A DNA stretch of 64,000 bases, taken from assembly GCF_003028575.1 (NCBI RefSeq), contig NZ_PYUD01000005.1, forward strand, positions 1 to 64,000. Direction: 5' to 3'. The stretch comes from Halomonas urumqiensis. GTDB taxonomy: Bacteria > Pseudomonadota > Gammaproteobacteria > Pseudomonadales > Halomonadaceae. The translations under genes and the position numbers were made by a program. Shown piece by piece: positions 36,713 to 46,630 of the stretch (within the stretch, counting starts at the first letter, position 1; every line of letters starts with the position of its first letter). The notes beneath the pieces are model-generated. The model saw only the letters and a list, made by a program, of their open reading frames with translations. It searched no databases and was not told where the DNA came from.

Positions 36713-37687
36713 TCAAACCTTGGCGGTACCGGCCAGCTGACTGTGCTGGTCCTGCTCGTCTTCCTTGGCACGCGGGCGGGCATGACGCACCTGCAGCTCG
36801 GGTGCCGCGGTCTTGGCCAGCTCGATGTCGAACACCACCTCGGAGAAGGGCCCATCCAGCTCGCGCCTGGCGATCTCCGCCGTGTCTTCGATGCGCGTGG
36901 CCGGCACAACCAGCTCCTCGCGGGTAGCGAAGGCGAAGTCGTCGAAGGTGTAGGGGTCGCCGGCCAGGTTGATCTGGGTGGTCAGGTGCTTGTGGCCCGG
37001 GGCGGAGATGAAGTAGTGGATATGCGCCGGGCGCTGACCGTGGCGACCGAGCAGGTCGAGTACCTGCTGGGTCGGGCTATCCGGTGGGCAGCCGTAGCCT
37101 GAGGGGATGATGCTGCGCGCGGTATAACGACCCTCGGCATCGGTGAAGATGCTGCGGCGCAGGTTGTACTCGCCCTGGGTCGGGTCGAAGAACGAGTAGC
37201 CGCCCTTGGAGTTGGCGTGCCAGATCTCGACCTTGGCGCCGGCGACGGGATTGCCGTCGACGTCACGCACCTGGCCGGTCAACCACATGGTCTCGCCGTC
37301 CTGGTCCTTGCCATCGTCCATGCGCGCGAAGCCCTCGGCTTCCGGGGCACCGGCCACGTAGAGCGGGCCTTCGATGGTGCGTGGGGTGCCGCCCAGCAGG
37401 CCGCGCTCGGCATCGGCGGCGTCCATGCGCATGTCCAGGTAGTGGTCGAAGCCCAGTCCCGGCGCCAGCAGGCCGAACTGGGTGCCGCTACCCAGCGCGT
37501 TAAGCACGCTGACAGCCGTCCAGAACTCCTCGGCGCTGACATCGAAGTCGTCCATCAGGCGAAACACATCGGACAGCAGGCGGTGCATGATCTGCTTGGC
37601 GCGCTCGCTGCCGCCTGTCTGGTCGAAGCCGGCGACGGTGTTCAGGAAGGTCTGGACCTCGGGAGTATCGAAAATCTTCACGGTCAT
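36713..37687 (-). CDS. catA: Catechol 1,2-dioxygenase CatA
   Basis: The 324-residue intradiol enzyme that cleaves catechol to cis,cis-muconate. Fe(III) ligands are a Tyr in EGPLYVAGAP, a Tyr in IPSGYGCPP and two His in RPAHIHYFI. The N-terminal helical domain (about 1-100) used for dimerisation is present. The last 25 residues are a polar tail beyond the usual end. The second ATG (37687) has better ribosome-site spacing; 37693 is the alternative. It heads the catA-benAB operon, with a CatR/BenM-type operator about 180 bases upstream. Confidence 0.94.
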   Translation of the reverse strand: MTVKIFDTPEVQTFLNTVAGFDQTGGSERAKQIMHRLLSDVFRLMDDFDVSAEEFWTAVSVLNALGSGTQFGLLAPGLGFDHYLDMRMDAADAERGLLGGTPRTIEGPLYVAGAPEAEGFARMDDGKDQDGETMWLTGQVRDVDGNPVAGAKVEIWHANSKGGYSFFDPTQGEYNLRRSIFTDAEGRYTARSIIPSGYGCPPDSPTQQVLDLLGRHGQRPAHIHYFISAPGHKHLTTQINLAGDPYTFDDFAFATREELVVPATRIEDTAEIARRELDGPFSEVVFDIELAKTAAPELQVRHARPRAKEDEQDQHSQLAGTAKV

Positions 37688-37863
37688 GGTCATGCTCTCA
37701 TCGTTGTCGTTATGCCCTGCGGTGTGTCATCGGAGATGCAAGGCAAGTGGTCGAAACCTCCGGATGCCTGACAGGCCACATCTCGATGGAGGGGTTCGTT
37801 GCTTGATGAGGTGATTCTGGCCAGGCGGCGAAGTCGTCACCAATATTGTTTAAGTTCCCCTCC

Positions 37864-37878
37864 ATACCCCTGGGGTAT
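37864..37878. promoter_or_regulatory. CatR/BenM-type operator of catA-benAB
   Basis: ATAC-CCCTGGG-GTAT fits the ATAC-N7-GTAT site known for BenM and CatM in Acinetobacter. It is the core of a 19-base perfect palindrome (37862-37880). The neighbouring ACCAATATTGTTT (about 37839-37851) also occurs at catB-catR, so the two promoters share a module. Confidence 0.75.
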
Positions 37879-38075
37879 GGCCATCGCCGCGAACCCAGCG
37901 GCTTCCCTTCTGGCGAGGCGAGAAACAAAAGGCTTTCAAATAAACGACTTGCACGGAGCTTCTTGGCAAGGCGGGCTGTTGTGCCTGGCCTGTTCCTGGG
38001 TGGTGACGAAGCACTATGCCGGTGGGGCAGGCCACATCGCGGGCGCCAATCCACTCCTCTGGCCGACGCCGATCG

Positions 38076-38174
38076 AGACAAAAGGATAAGGCGCGAACGT
38101 GGCGGGTTCGGGGAGCTCCGCGCACCGCGCAACGCAGCGATTCGCTCGCGCAGGCATTTGTGCAGTGTTTCCCC
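38076..38174. repeat. Long imperfect-palindrome repeat, copy B (rearranged)
   Basis: Bases 38117-38174 are nearly identical to the right half of copy A (11297-11354). The left part (38076-38116) resembles the left arm only loosely, and the central GGGGT hairpin is missing. It is probably a deleted or recombined copy. It lies in the 605-base gap before catA, between the operator and the benE terminator. Confidence 0.6.
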
Positions 38175-38184
38175 ACACAAAAAA

Positions 38185-38213
38185 GACCCGTGCTGCCGAG
38201 GCAGCTACGGGTC
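38185..38213 (-). terminator. Rho-independent terminator after benE
   Basis: GACCCGTGCTGCC (38185-38197) pairs with GGCAGCTACGGGTC (38200-38213, one bulged T). On the minus strand it is followed by TTTTTTGTG. It lies about 80 bases after the benE stop and separates the catBC-benCDE unit from catA-benAB. A duplicated 15-mer (TCAAGGAGGATGGCG, twice from about 38212) follows it on the plus strand. Confidence 0.8.
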
Positions 38214-38292
38214 AAGGAGGATGGCGTCAAGGAGGATGGCGTCATGCAAGGGCCGGCAACCCTGCCGGCCTGGGTGTATCCGTCCGGGTGGA

Positions 38293-39552
38293 TCAGCCTG
38301 GGTGGTTGGCCGGGAAGCGCTTGCGCAGCGCGGCACGCTCCTCGGAGAAGTCGAAATCCCGGAACTCCACCAGCATTGAGAGGCCGACCCCCAGCACCAG
38401 CGCCCAGAAGGAGGCGCCGATACCGAAGATCTGGATCCCGGAGACGGCGATCAGGAAGGAGAACATGGCGCCCACCTCATGTTTGCCGGAGAAGGTGATG
38501 TGCATGGCCGAGCTGATCACCCGCAGCAGCGCCAGGCCGGCGATGATGGCGATGAAGTAGCTGGGCATCGCTTCGATCAGGCTGAACACGAAGCCATAGA
38601 AGGGGGCCGCTACCACGAAGATGATGCCGACGATGACCGCGGCCACCCAGCGCTTGTCGTGGGTGCCCGCCTCGGGCGAGGAGCAGATGCCGGTCATCGG
38701 TGCGGCGATGCAGGTGCTGTGCAGGTTGAAGAAGGCCGAGATCATGGTGCCGATGCCGCCCACCGTGGTGATGGCATTGGCCGGGGCCTCCTGGTAGCCC
38801 ATGCCCTTGACCAGCCCTACCCCGGCGGGGGTCTCCATGCCGACCAGGATCAGCGCCAGGGGCAGGCCATAAGCCAGGAAAGCCTGCAGGGAGAACGCCG
38901 GCATGATGAACTCGGGCATCTTGAACGAGAACGCCACGCTGGAAAAATCCGCACCGGAGAGCGCCATGTAGGCGATGCCGACCACCAGGGTGATCACCAG
39001 CGGCGGCACCCGCCTCAGGTAGCGCGCGGCAAAGAAGAAGGAGAGGATCATGATCGTTGCCGGCAGCAGCGCACTCCCCAGCGGCGCAACCATGTTGGTG
39101 CCGAACTTCAGCAATACACCCGCCACCATGCCCATCACGATGGGCATCGGAATCAGCCGCATGATCAGGCTCATCCAGCCCGCCAGGCCGATGACCAACG
39201 AGATGGCACCCGCCATAAGCGTCGCCCCGAGCGCCTCGTTGAGCCCCACCACGGGAATGATCGCCGCGAACAGCAGTGCCCCCGGGATGGAGTTGGCGAC
39301 CGGCAGGGGTAGGCGGTAGTAGGCCGGCAGGAACAGACCGAACAGGCCGTTGATGAACAGGTAGCTGATCACCCACAGCAGAGTGAACTCTTGCGGCAGC
39401 CCGGCGGCGGTACCCGCACTGATATGGATCACGCCGGCACTGAGGCCGAAGATGCCTGCCACCACGCCGGCGCTCAGGTTGTCGACATTGAGGTCGCGCA
39501 GGAAGTCGCGTGGCGCCGTCGCGAGGCCGACGCCTTTCTCGAGGTGTTTCAT
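38293..39552 (-). CDS. benE: Benzoate:H+ symporter BenE
   Basis: A 419-residue transporter of the BenE family (11-12 helices), bringing in benzoate with protons. Family segments are DNLSAGVVAGIFGLSAGVIHISAG, PVANSIPGALLFAAIIPVVG and IPMPIVMGMVAGVLLKFG. It follows benD on the same strand. The gap before it holds a 15-base tandem array that ends about 26 bases from the ATG. A terminator follows. It is the importer of the benzoate operon. Confidence 0.92.
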   Translation of the reverse strand: MKHLEKGVGLATAPRDFLRDLNVDNLSAGVVAGIFGLSAGVIHISAGTAAGLPQEFTLLWVISYLFINGLFGLFLPAYYRLPLPVANSIPGALLFAAIIPVVGLNEALGATLMAGAISLVIGLAGWMSLIMRLIPMPIVMGMVAGVLLKFGTNMVAPLGSALLPATIMILSFFFAARYLRRVPPLVITLVVGIAYMALSGADFSSVAFSFKMPEFIMPAFSLQAFLAYGLPLALILVGMETPAGVGLVKGMGYQEAPANAITTVGGIGTMISAFFNLHSTCIAAPMTGICSSPEAGTHDKRWVAAVIVGIIFVVAAPFYGFVFSLIEAMPSYFIAIIAGLALLRVISSAMHITFSGKHEVGAMFSFLIAVSGIQIFGIGASFWALVLGVGLSMLVEFRDFDFSEERAALRKRFPANHPG

Positions 39553-39577
39553 GGGGGCTCCAGGGAATCGTTGTTGT

Positions 39578-39667
39578 GCTGGGTTTCGGGAAGCTGGGTT
39601 TCGGGAAGCTGGGTTTCGGGAAGCTGGGTTTCGGGAAGCTTGGTGTCGGGAAACGCTGTCTCGGGAA
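39578..39667. repeat. 15-base tandem repeat between benD and benE
   Basis: Four perfect copies of GCTGGGTTTCGGGAA (39578-39637) are followed by two degenerate ones (to 39667). The array lies between the benD stop and the benE ribosome site. Being a multiple of three with no stop in two frames, it also opens a short spurious frame on each strand. It may vary in copy number by slippage and change benE expression. Confidence 0.85.
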
Positions 39668-39678
39668 GCGTCGTGTCG

Positions 39679-40467
39679 CTACCCGAGGTCGCCGCCGGCC
39701 ACCGGGATGACGGTGCCGGTGATGTAGTTGGCATCACTGGAGGCCAGGAACAGGATCGGGCCCGCCTGTTCATCGAGGCTGCCGTAACGCCCCATGAAGC
39801 TGGTGGACTTGGTCTGCTCGATCAGTGTCCGGTACCAGGCCTTCTCCTGTTCGGTCTGCTCGGCGGTATTGCGCGGGGTCTTGCGCGGTGGCGCTTCGGT
39901 GCCTCCGGGGGCCGTGGCATTCACCCGAATGCCGTGCTCGGCATACTCGAAGGCCAGGGCCACCGTCATGGCGTTGACCCCACCCTTGGCGGCGGCATAG
40001 GGCACGCGCATCAGGCCGCGGGTCGCCACCGACGAGACGTTGACGATATTGCCGCGGCTCTCCAGCAGGTGCGGCAGCGCCGCGCGGCAGCACCACAGCG
40101 TCGGGAACAGCGAGCGCCGCACTTCCTTCTCGATCTGCTCGGGCGAGTAGTGCTCGAAGGGCTGGGCCCAGATAGTGCCGCCGACGTTGTTGATGAGGAT
40201 ATCGATGCGTCCGAAGTGCTCGCGTGCCTGGGTCATCACGCTTTCAGCGCCCTCCCAGGTTTCGAGGTCGGCCTGGAGCGCCATTACCTGTGTGCCCTGT
40301 TCGCGCAAACCGGCGGCCACCGACTCGACATGCGCGGCGCGATCCACCAGCACCAGGCGCGCCCCTTCGGCCGCGGCCCGCTCGGCGACACGCTGACCGA
40401 TGCCCTGGGCCGCACCGGTCACCACCATTACCTGATCCTGAAAACGCGGCGCTGGAATCTGGCTCAT
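39679..40467 (-). CDS. benD: Benzoate diol dehydrogenase BenD
   Basis: A 262-residue short-chain dehydrogenase that oxidises and decarboxylates the benzoate cis-diol to catechol with NAD+. Motifs are VTGAAQGIGQRVA (NAD site), NNVGG and YAAAKGGVNAM (Tyr-x3-Lys). The insertion GGTEAPPRKTPRNTAEQTEQEKAWY is characteristic of BenD/XylL. The ATG overlaps the benC stop by four bases, so the two are coupled. Confidence 0.94.
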   Translation of the reverse strand: MSQIPAPRFQDQVMVVTGAAQGIGQRVAERAAAEGARLVLVDRAAHVESVAAGLREQGTQVMALQADLETWEGAESVMTQAREHFGRIDILINNVGGTIWAQPFEHYSPEQIEKEVRRSLFPTLWCCRAALPHLLESRGNIVNVSSVATRGLMRVPYAAAKGGVNAMTVALAFEYAEHGIRVNATAPGGTEAPPRKTPRNTAEQTEQEKAWYRTLIEQTKSTSFMGRYGSLDEQAGPILFLASSDANYITGTVIPVAGGDLG

Positions 40468-41489
40468 GCGGCCTCCCCCACCTGGTTGGGTGTGAACTTC
40501 TCGTAATGGAAGCTTTGCGGCACGATGCCCTGGGCGTCGAAGTGCCTGAGCACGGCATCCACCATCGGCGGTGGCCCACACAGGTAGACGTCGATATCGC
40601 CGTCGTGCATCACCTCGGCATCCATGTGGTGGGTCACGTAGCCCTTGCGAGGGTGGCTGCTCGCCTCGTCCACCACCACGGTGGCATAGGTGAAGCGCGG
40701 CAATTGCTCGGCCAGGGCCTCCAGTGCATCCACCTTGACCAGGTGGTCGTCCTTGTTGACCCCGTAGATCAGGTGAATGGGCGTCTCGCACCCCTTCACG
40801 GCGAGCTGTTCGAGCATCGAGAGAAACGGTGCCAGGCCTGTACCACCGGCCAGCATCAATACCGGGCGGCTGACCTCGCGCAGATAGAAGCTGCCCAGCG
40901 GGCCGGTCATGCTGAGCCGGTCGCCACTGGCGGCGCGTTCGGTCAAGTAACCGCTCATCACCCCGCCGGGGATATTGCGGATCAGGAAGGTGGCGCGCCG
41001 CTCACCCGGCAGCGAGCTGAATGAGTAGGAGCGGTGGGTGTCGCTGCCAGGCACCTCGATATGGATATACTGGCCAGGCAGGAAGGCCAGTTCGGCATCA
41101 TCGTCCAGGTCGATGGCAAGCTCGATGCTGTCTTCCGAGAGCGATGCCACCGAGGCGACCGTGCCGTTGAACTTGCCCACCGCCGTCTTGCACAGCGTGG
41201 AGGCGACCGGCACCTGAACGACGCAATCCGACGCCGGCACCATCTGGCAGGTCAGCACCATGCCGTCGGCGGCTTCCTCATCCGAGAGCGCCTCCTCGAG
41301 GTACTCGTCGCCCATGTCGAAGGCACCCTGTTCGCAGTGGCCCTTGCAGGTTCCACACACGCCGTCGGAGCAGTCCATCGGCAGGTTGACCTTCTGGCGA
41401 TAGGCGGCGTCGAGAACCGTTTCCCCCTCCTTGCAACCGATGAAACGGGTCACGCCGTCCTCGAAGTTGAGTGCAATGGTGTAGCTCAT
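40464..41489 (-). CDS. benC: Benzoate 1,2-dioxygenase reductase BenC
   Basis: The 341-residue electron-transfer component. An N-terminal plant-type 2Fe-2S ferredoxin (about 1-95) has CSDGVCGTCKGHC. A FAD domain follows (RSYSFSS, about residue 150) and a C-terminal NADH domain with LAGGTGLAPFLSMLE and the ending CGPPPMVDAVLRHF. It passes electrons from NADH to BenAB. Unlike the usual benABC order, it lies in the catBC unit, away from benAB. Confidence 0.95.
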   Translation of the reverse strand: MSYTIALNFEDGVTRFIGCKEGETVLDAAYRQKVNLPMDCSDGVCGTCKGHCEQGAFDMGDEYLEEALSDEEAADGMVLTCQMVPASDCVVQVPVASTLCKTAVGKFNGTVASVASLSEDSIELAIDLDDDAELAFLPGQYIHIEVPGSDTHRSYSFSSLPGERRATFLIRNIPGGVMSGYLTERAASGDRLSMTGPLGSFYLREVSRPVLMLAGGTGLAPFLSMLEQLAVKGCETPIHLIYGVNKDDHLVKVDALEALAEQLPRFTYATVVVDEASSHPRKGYVTHHMDAEVMHDGDIDVYLCGPPPMVDAVLRHFDAQGIVPQSFHYEKFTPNQVGEAA

Positions 41490-41589
41490 GGTGGTTTTCC
41501 TCCCGCTCCGAATCGGACGTGGTGAACGTCAATGCTCGGATGGATATCTTGTTGATCGGGTTGTATCGCGTTCCGGGCGCAAGGCCAGG

Positions 41590-41880
41590 TCAGCTATCGT
41601 CATCACGAACCGAAGAGGGATGACGGCACAGCGGTGTGACATGGATCGCCATGTACGGAAACAACGGCAGGTTCGAGACGATCTCCTGCAGCTCGGCGTT
41701 GTCTTTCACGTCGAAAATGCTGACGTTGGCGTAGCTGCCGGCGACCCGCCACAGGTGGCGCCACTTGCCGGTGCGCTGCAGTTCCTGCGCGTACGCCTTC
41801 TCGGTTGACTTGATCTCGGCGGCCCGCTCGGGGGGCATGTCGGGCGGCAGCTTCACGGTCATTTGCACTTGAAACAGCAT
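41590..41880 (-). CDS. catC: Muconolactone delta-isomerase CatC
   Basis: A 96-residue protein (family length) that isomerises muconolactone to 3-oxoadipate enol-lactone. The start MLFQVQMTVKLPPDMPPERAAEIKSTEKAYAQELQRTGKW and the HLWRVAGSYANVSIFDV segment are diagnostic. The ending PYMAIHVTPLCRHPSS is also typical. It lies 42 bases after catB and about 100 before benC on the same strand. Confidence 0.95.
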   Translation of the reverse strand: MLFQVQMTVKLPPDMPPERAAEIKSTEKAYAQELQRTGKWRHLWRVAGSYANVSIFDVKDNAELQEIVSNLPLFPYMAIHVTPLCRHPSSVRDDDS

Positions 41881-41922
41881 GGGACGTTCTCCACTCGATT
41901 CCGGTTGATACGTTGAAGGGGC

Positions 41923-43041
41923 TCAGCCGCGCGAATAGTGCGCCAGCTTGTCTTCATCCAGGGTGATGCCGAGGCCAGGCAAGCGCGGCAGGTCGACACC
42001 GAACTCGTGGTATTCAAGCGGTGCGGTGACGATGTCGTCCTCGAGCAGCAGCGGGCCGAACATTTCGGTGCCCCAGGCCATCTCGGGAAGCGTCGCCCAG
42101 GCGTGCAATGAGGCGGCGGTGCCGATGGTGCCTTCCAGCAGGGTGCCGCCGTAGAGGCCGATACCGGCGGCCTGGGCCACATGCGCCAGTTCCAGCACTC
42201 CATAGAGCCCACCCGACTTGGCGAGCTTCAATGCGAAGGCGCCGCTGAATCCCGCACAAGCCAGGTCCAGGCCATCGCGGGCATCCTGTACCGACTCATC
42301 GGCCAGCATCGGCACATTGAAGCGACGCGACAGTCGAATCAGTCCGGCATGCTCGCGGGCCGGTATGGCCTGCTCGACCAATTCGATACCGGCATCCTGC
42401 AGGGCCTGGATGCCGCGCACCGCGGTGCGTTCGTCCCAGGCCTGGTTGAGGTCGACCCTGACACTGGCGCGGTCGCCCAGCGCCGCTTTGATGGCGGCCA
42501 CATGGCGAACGTCGTCGTCCACGGCGTTGGCCCCAATCTTGAGTTTGAAATCGCAGTGCCGTCGGTCATCGAGGCGCTGGAAGGCTTCATCGATATCCTT
42601 GTGGGTATCGCCACTCGCCAGCGTCCATAGCACCGGCAGATGGGTATGGCGCGCGCCGCCGAGCAGGTCGGACACCGGCAGCCCCAGGCGCTTGCCCTGG
42701 GCATCGAGCAGCGCGGTCTCCAGGGCCGACTTGGCGATCATGTTGCCGCGGGTATGGCGCGCCATGCGTGCGCGCAGGGTGTTGATGTTGCCGGAGGGCT
42801 GGCCGATCAGCAGCGGCGCCAGATAGGTATCGATATTGCGCTTGATGCTCTCGGGGCTCTCGGGGCCATAGGCCAGCCCACCGATGGTGGTGCCCTCCCC
42901 CAGGCCCTCGATGCCGTCGGAGTGACGCATGCGCACGATGACCAGGGTCTGGCGTGCCATGGTGGTCATGGACAGCTTGTGCGGTCTTATGGTCGGCAGG
43001 TCGACCAGCAGGGTGTCAATGGTCTCGATAACGGTTGTCAT
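41923..43041 (-). CDS. catB: Muconate cycloisomerase CatB
   Basis: A 372-residue enolase-superfamily enzyme that converts cis,cis-muconate to muconolactone. The catalytic lysine motif is CDFKLKIG, metal ligands are Asp in RVDLNQAWDE, Glu in IELVEQAIP and Asp in LADESVQD, followed by the lysine in ALKLAKSGG. The start at 43041 follows GGGAG. It heads the catB-catC-benC-benD-benE unit and is divergent from catR across the shared operator. Confidence 0.95.
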   Translation of the reverse strand: MTTVIETIDTLLVDLPTIRPHKLSMTTMARQTLVIVRMRHSDGIEGLGEGTTIGGLAYGPESPESIKRNIDTYLAPLLIGQPSGNINTLRARMARHTRGNMIAKSALETALLDAQGKRLGLPVSDLLGGARHTHLPVLWTLASGDTHKDIDEAFQRLDDRRHCDFKLKIGANAVDDDVRHVAAIKAALGDRASVRVDLNQAWDERTAVRGIQALQDAGIELVEQAIPAREHAGLIRLSRRFNVPMLADESVQDARDGLDLACAGFSGAFALKLAKSGGLYGVLELAHVAQAAGIGLYGGTLLEGTIGTAASLHAWATLPEMAWGTEMFGPLLLEDDIVTAPLEYHEFGVDLPRLPGLGITLDEDKLAHYSRG

Positions 43042-43129
43042 GGCGGCTCCCGGTGCACGCAATCAGGTGATTGAGTGGGAGTCTGATTGCAGCCGGAACC
43101 ACGAACCAATATTGTTTGAGTGCCCAGCC

Positions 43130-43144
43130 ATACCCTGGAGGTAT
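43130..43144. promoter_or_regulatory. CatR/BenM-type operator at catB-catR
   Basis: ATAC-CCTGGAG-GTAT fits ATAC-N7-GTAT. It lies next to the catR ATG (43146) and includes its GGAGG ribosome site, so binding would also repress catR. ACCAATATTGTTTGAGT (about 43105-43121) matches the sequence beside the catA operator. Confidence 0.75.
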
Positions 43145-43145
43145 C

Positions 43146-44048
43146 ATGGAGCTACGTCATCTCAGGTACTTCTGTGTGGTTGCCGAGGAGCTCAACCTGA
43201 CCTGCGCGGCCGAACGGCTGCACATGTCGCAACCACCATTATCCAGGCAGATCAAGCAATTGGAGCAGGAAATCGGCGCCGAGCTTTTCGAGCGCGGCCC
43301 ACGTGGATTGCGCCTTACGCCGACCGGCCTGTTCTTCCAGCAGCATGCCCTGCAGATTCTCGAAAAGGTCGATGCCACCCTCGAGTCCACGCGCCGCATG
43401 GCGCGCAGCAAGCGCGTGATGTTCGGCATCGGCTTCGTGCCATCCGTGTTCTACGGACAGTTGCCGTTGCTGGTGCGCGATTTGCGACAAAAGGATAACG
43501 TCGAGCTGACACTGGCCGAACTGACCACCGTGCAGCAGATCCAGGCGCTCAAGGCGGGACGCATCGATCTCGGGTTCGGACGCATGCGTATCGACGACCC
43601 GGACGTGGAGCAGGAGGTGTTGTTCGATGAACCGATCATGGCCGCCGTGCCCTGCGGCCACCCGCTGGAGGGCACCGAGCCGACCCTTGCCGAGCTGGCT
43701 CGTTATCCGCTGATCCTGTTTCCCGCCAAGCCGCGCCCGAGCATGGCCGATAACATGCTCGGCATGTTCCGGCGCAATGGGTTGAAGGTCGAGGTGGTGC
43801 AGGAAGCCAATGAACTGCAGACGGCACTTGGGCTGGTGGCCTCGGAGATAGGCATCAGCCTGGTGCCGGAGCAGGTTCGGCGGGTGAGGCGGGATGGCGT
43901 CAGCTTCGTCTACCTGGCCGACAAGGGGCTCACGTCGCCGGTGCTGTGCAGCCGCCGGCGCGGCGAGGAGGCATCACCGATCATGCAGGAGGCAAACGCG
44001 ATCCTCGCGGTGCTGGTGGAGAACCGCCGCAGCGGACGCTATCCCTGA
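43146..44048 (+). CDS. catR: LysR-type regulator CatR/BenM-like
   Basis: A 300-residue LysR activator expected to sense cis,cis-muconate (and perhaps benzoate). The start MELRHLRYFCVVAEELNLTCAAERLHMSQPPLSRQIKQLEQE and the region PLILFPAKPRPSMADNML are close to BenM, CatM and CatR proteins. It is divergent from catB. The two ATAC-N7-GTAT sites in the window are its likely targets. An upstream in-frame ATG at 43071 would run through the operator and is unlikely. Confidence 0.9.
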   Translation: MELRHLRYFCVVAEELNLTCAAERLHMSQPPLSRQIKQLEQEIGAELFERGPRGLRLTPTGLFFQQHALQILEKVDATLESTRRMARSKRVMFGIGFVPSVFYGQLPLLVRDLRQKDNVELTLAELTTVQQIQALKAGRIDLGFGRMRIDDPDVEQEVLFDEPIMAAVPCGHPLEGTEPTLAELARYPLILFPAKPRPSMADNMLGMFRRNGLKVEVVQEANELQTALGLVASEIGISLVPEQVRRVRRDGVSFVYLADKGLTSPVLCSRRRGEEASPIMQEANAILAVLVENRRSGRYP

Positions 44049-44126
44049 GCGCGACGGACAACGAACCGCCCGAAGCCCGCCCGCGGCTCGACGGCGACAG
44101 GACTTCGCCGCTCAGCCCGTAACCCG

Positions 44127-45490
<1,364 letters not shown>

Positions 45491-45550
45491 GGACAACACA
45501 GCCAATGATGCCTGATAGTGACTTGCATTTTTCAATGAATCCACTGCACT

Positions 45551-45583
45551 AATAAGGCATGATTGGCATCATTACTTGGACAT
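45551..45583 (+). promoter_or_regulatory. Bipartite motif at pobA / AraC regulator
   Basis: AATAAGGCAT-N15-TTGGACAT lies between pobA and the AraC-family gene, about 46 bases before the regulator start. The same two blocks with identical 15-base spacing occur at 49622-49654, upstream of the TRAP transporter. An AraC protein binding two direct half-sites would fit. Confidence 0.65.
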
Positions 45584-45628
45584 ACCGTGGATAGCGCATC
45601 GACTTTGGTCGCATCCCAGGAGGTCGCC

Positions 45629-46570
45629 ATGCCCACCGCCCCCGTCGCCTCGGTGCCCGTCTTCAAGCTCTACGGCGAGACCCGCCATTGGCCCACCCCG
45701 GACCTGTTGCACTGCGAGTCGATTCCCGAGCGTAGCCGCCTGCACGATTGGCGCATCAAGCCGCATCGCCATGCCGACCTGGTGCACGTGCTGCATATCG
45801 AAAGCGGCAGCGTCCACCTGGAACTGGAAGGCAGCGGCCACCGCCTGAAGGGGCCGCTGGCCATCGTGGTACCGGCCATGGCGATCCACGGCTTCCTCTT
45901 TTCTGAAGACATCCAGGGCCACATCATCACCCTGGCGAAGCCGCTGGCGGAGCAACTCGGCCAAACGCTGCAGGAGCAGGGAAAGCTACTCGACCACGCC
46001 GACTTTCAGCGCCTTGAGCCGCGCCACGAGGCGGCGCGCGTCGCCACCCTGGTGGATCAGATCCAGCGTGAATACCGCCACCCGGCACCGGGGCGTACCT
46101 ACCTGCTGGAAGCATTGATCCAGGCGCTGGTGGTGGAGCTTTCGCGGATCGAGGAGACCCGCGCCCAGCCTAACCACCGCCATGGCCCGCGCCGCCGCGA
46201 CAAGGGTAACGAGCATCTGACGCGCTTTTTGGCATTGATCGAAGCCCAGTACCGCCGGCAGCCCAGTATCGAGTCACTGGCCGGTGAACTGGGCATGACC
46301 AGCGCCCACCTCAATACCCTGTGCCGCCGCCTGGCCGATCGCAGCGCCCTGCAATTGCTGCATGAGCGCCTGCTGCTGGAAGCCAAGCGCCAGTTGACCT
46401 ACACCAACATGACCATCAGCCAGGTCGCCGACAGCCTGGGCTTCTCGGAACCGGCCTACTTCACCCGCTTCTTCAAGCGCAATACCAGGCTCTCGCCTCG
46501 CGACTTCCGGCTTCGTCAATCCACGGCACGTGCCACAGACGACGACACCCCCGTACCGTCACAAGGCTGA
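45629..46570 (+). CDS. AraC-family regulator, probable activator of pobA
   Basis: A 313-residue protein with an N-terminal cupin-like sensor (about 20-110, with HRHADLVHVLHIESG) and a C-terminal pair of helix-turn-helix motifs (about 205-305, PSIESLAGELGMTSAHLNTLCRR and TISQVADSLGFSEPAYFTRFFKRNTRLSPRDF). It is divergent from pobA, like the AraC-type PobC/PobR proteins of pseudomonads. The ligand should be 4-hydroxybenzoate. The start at 45629 uses AGGAGG; an ATG at 45563 lies within the bipartite motif. Confidence 0.85.
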   Translation: MPTAPVASVPVFKLYGETRHWPTPDLLHCESIPERSRLHDWRIKPHRHADLVHVLHIESGSVHLELEGSGHRLKGPLAIVVPAMAIHGFLFSEDIQGHIITLAKPLAEQLGQTLQEQGKLLDHADFQRLEPRHEAARVATLVDQIQREYRHPAPGRTYLLEALIQALVVELSRIEETRAQPNHRHGPRRRDKGNEHLTRFLALIEAQYRRQPSIESLAGELGMTSAHLNTLCRRLADRSALQLLHERLLLEAKRQLTYTNMTISQVADSLGFSEPAYFTRFFKRNTRLSPRDFRLRQSTARATDDDTPVPSQG

Positions 46571-46630
46571 ACCGGGGGCGGCGCTGGGCTGGCGAGCCCA
46601 GGGGCTTTTCGACACTAGTGCATTGCGAGC

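Noticed and set aside
39549-39773. Minus-strand frame with repeated PETQL units
   Set aside because: It only reads through the 15-base tandem array and the end of benD in a wrong frame; no ribosome site.
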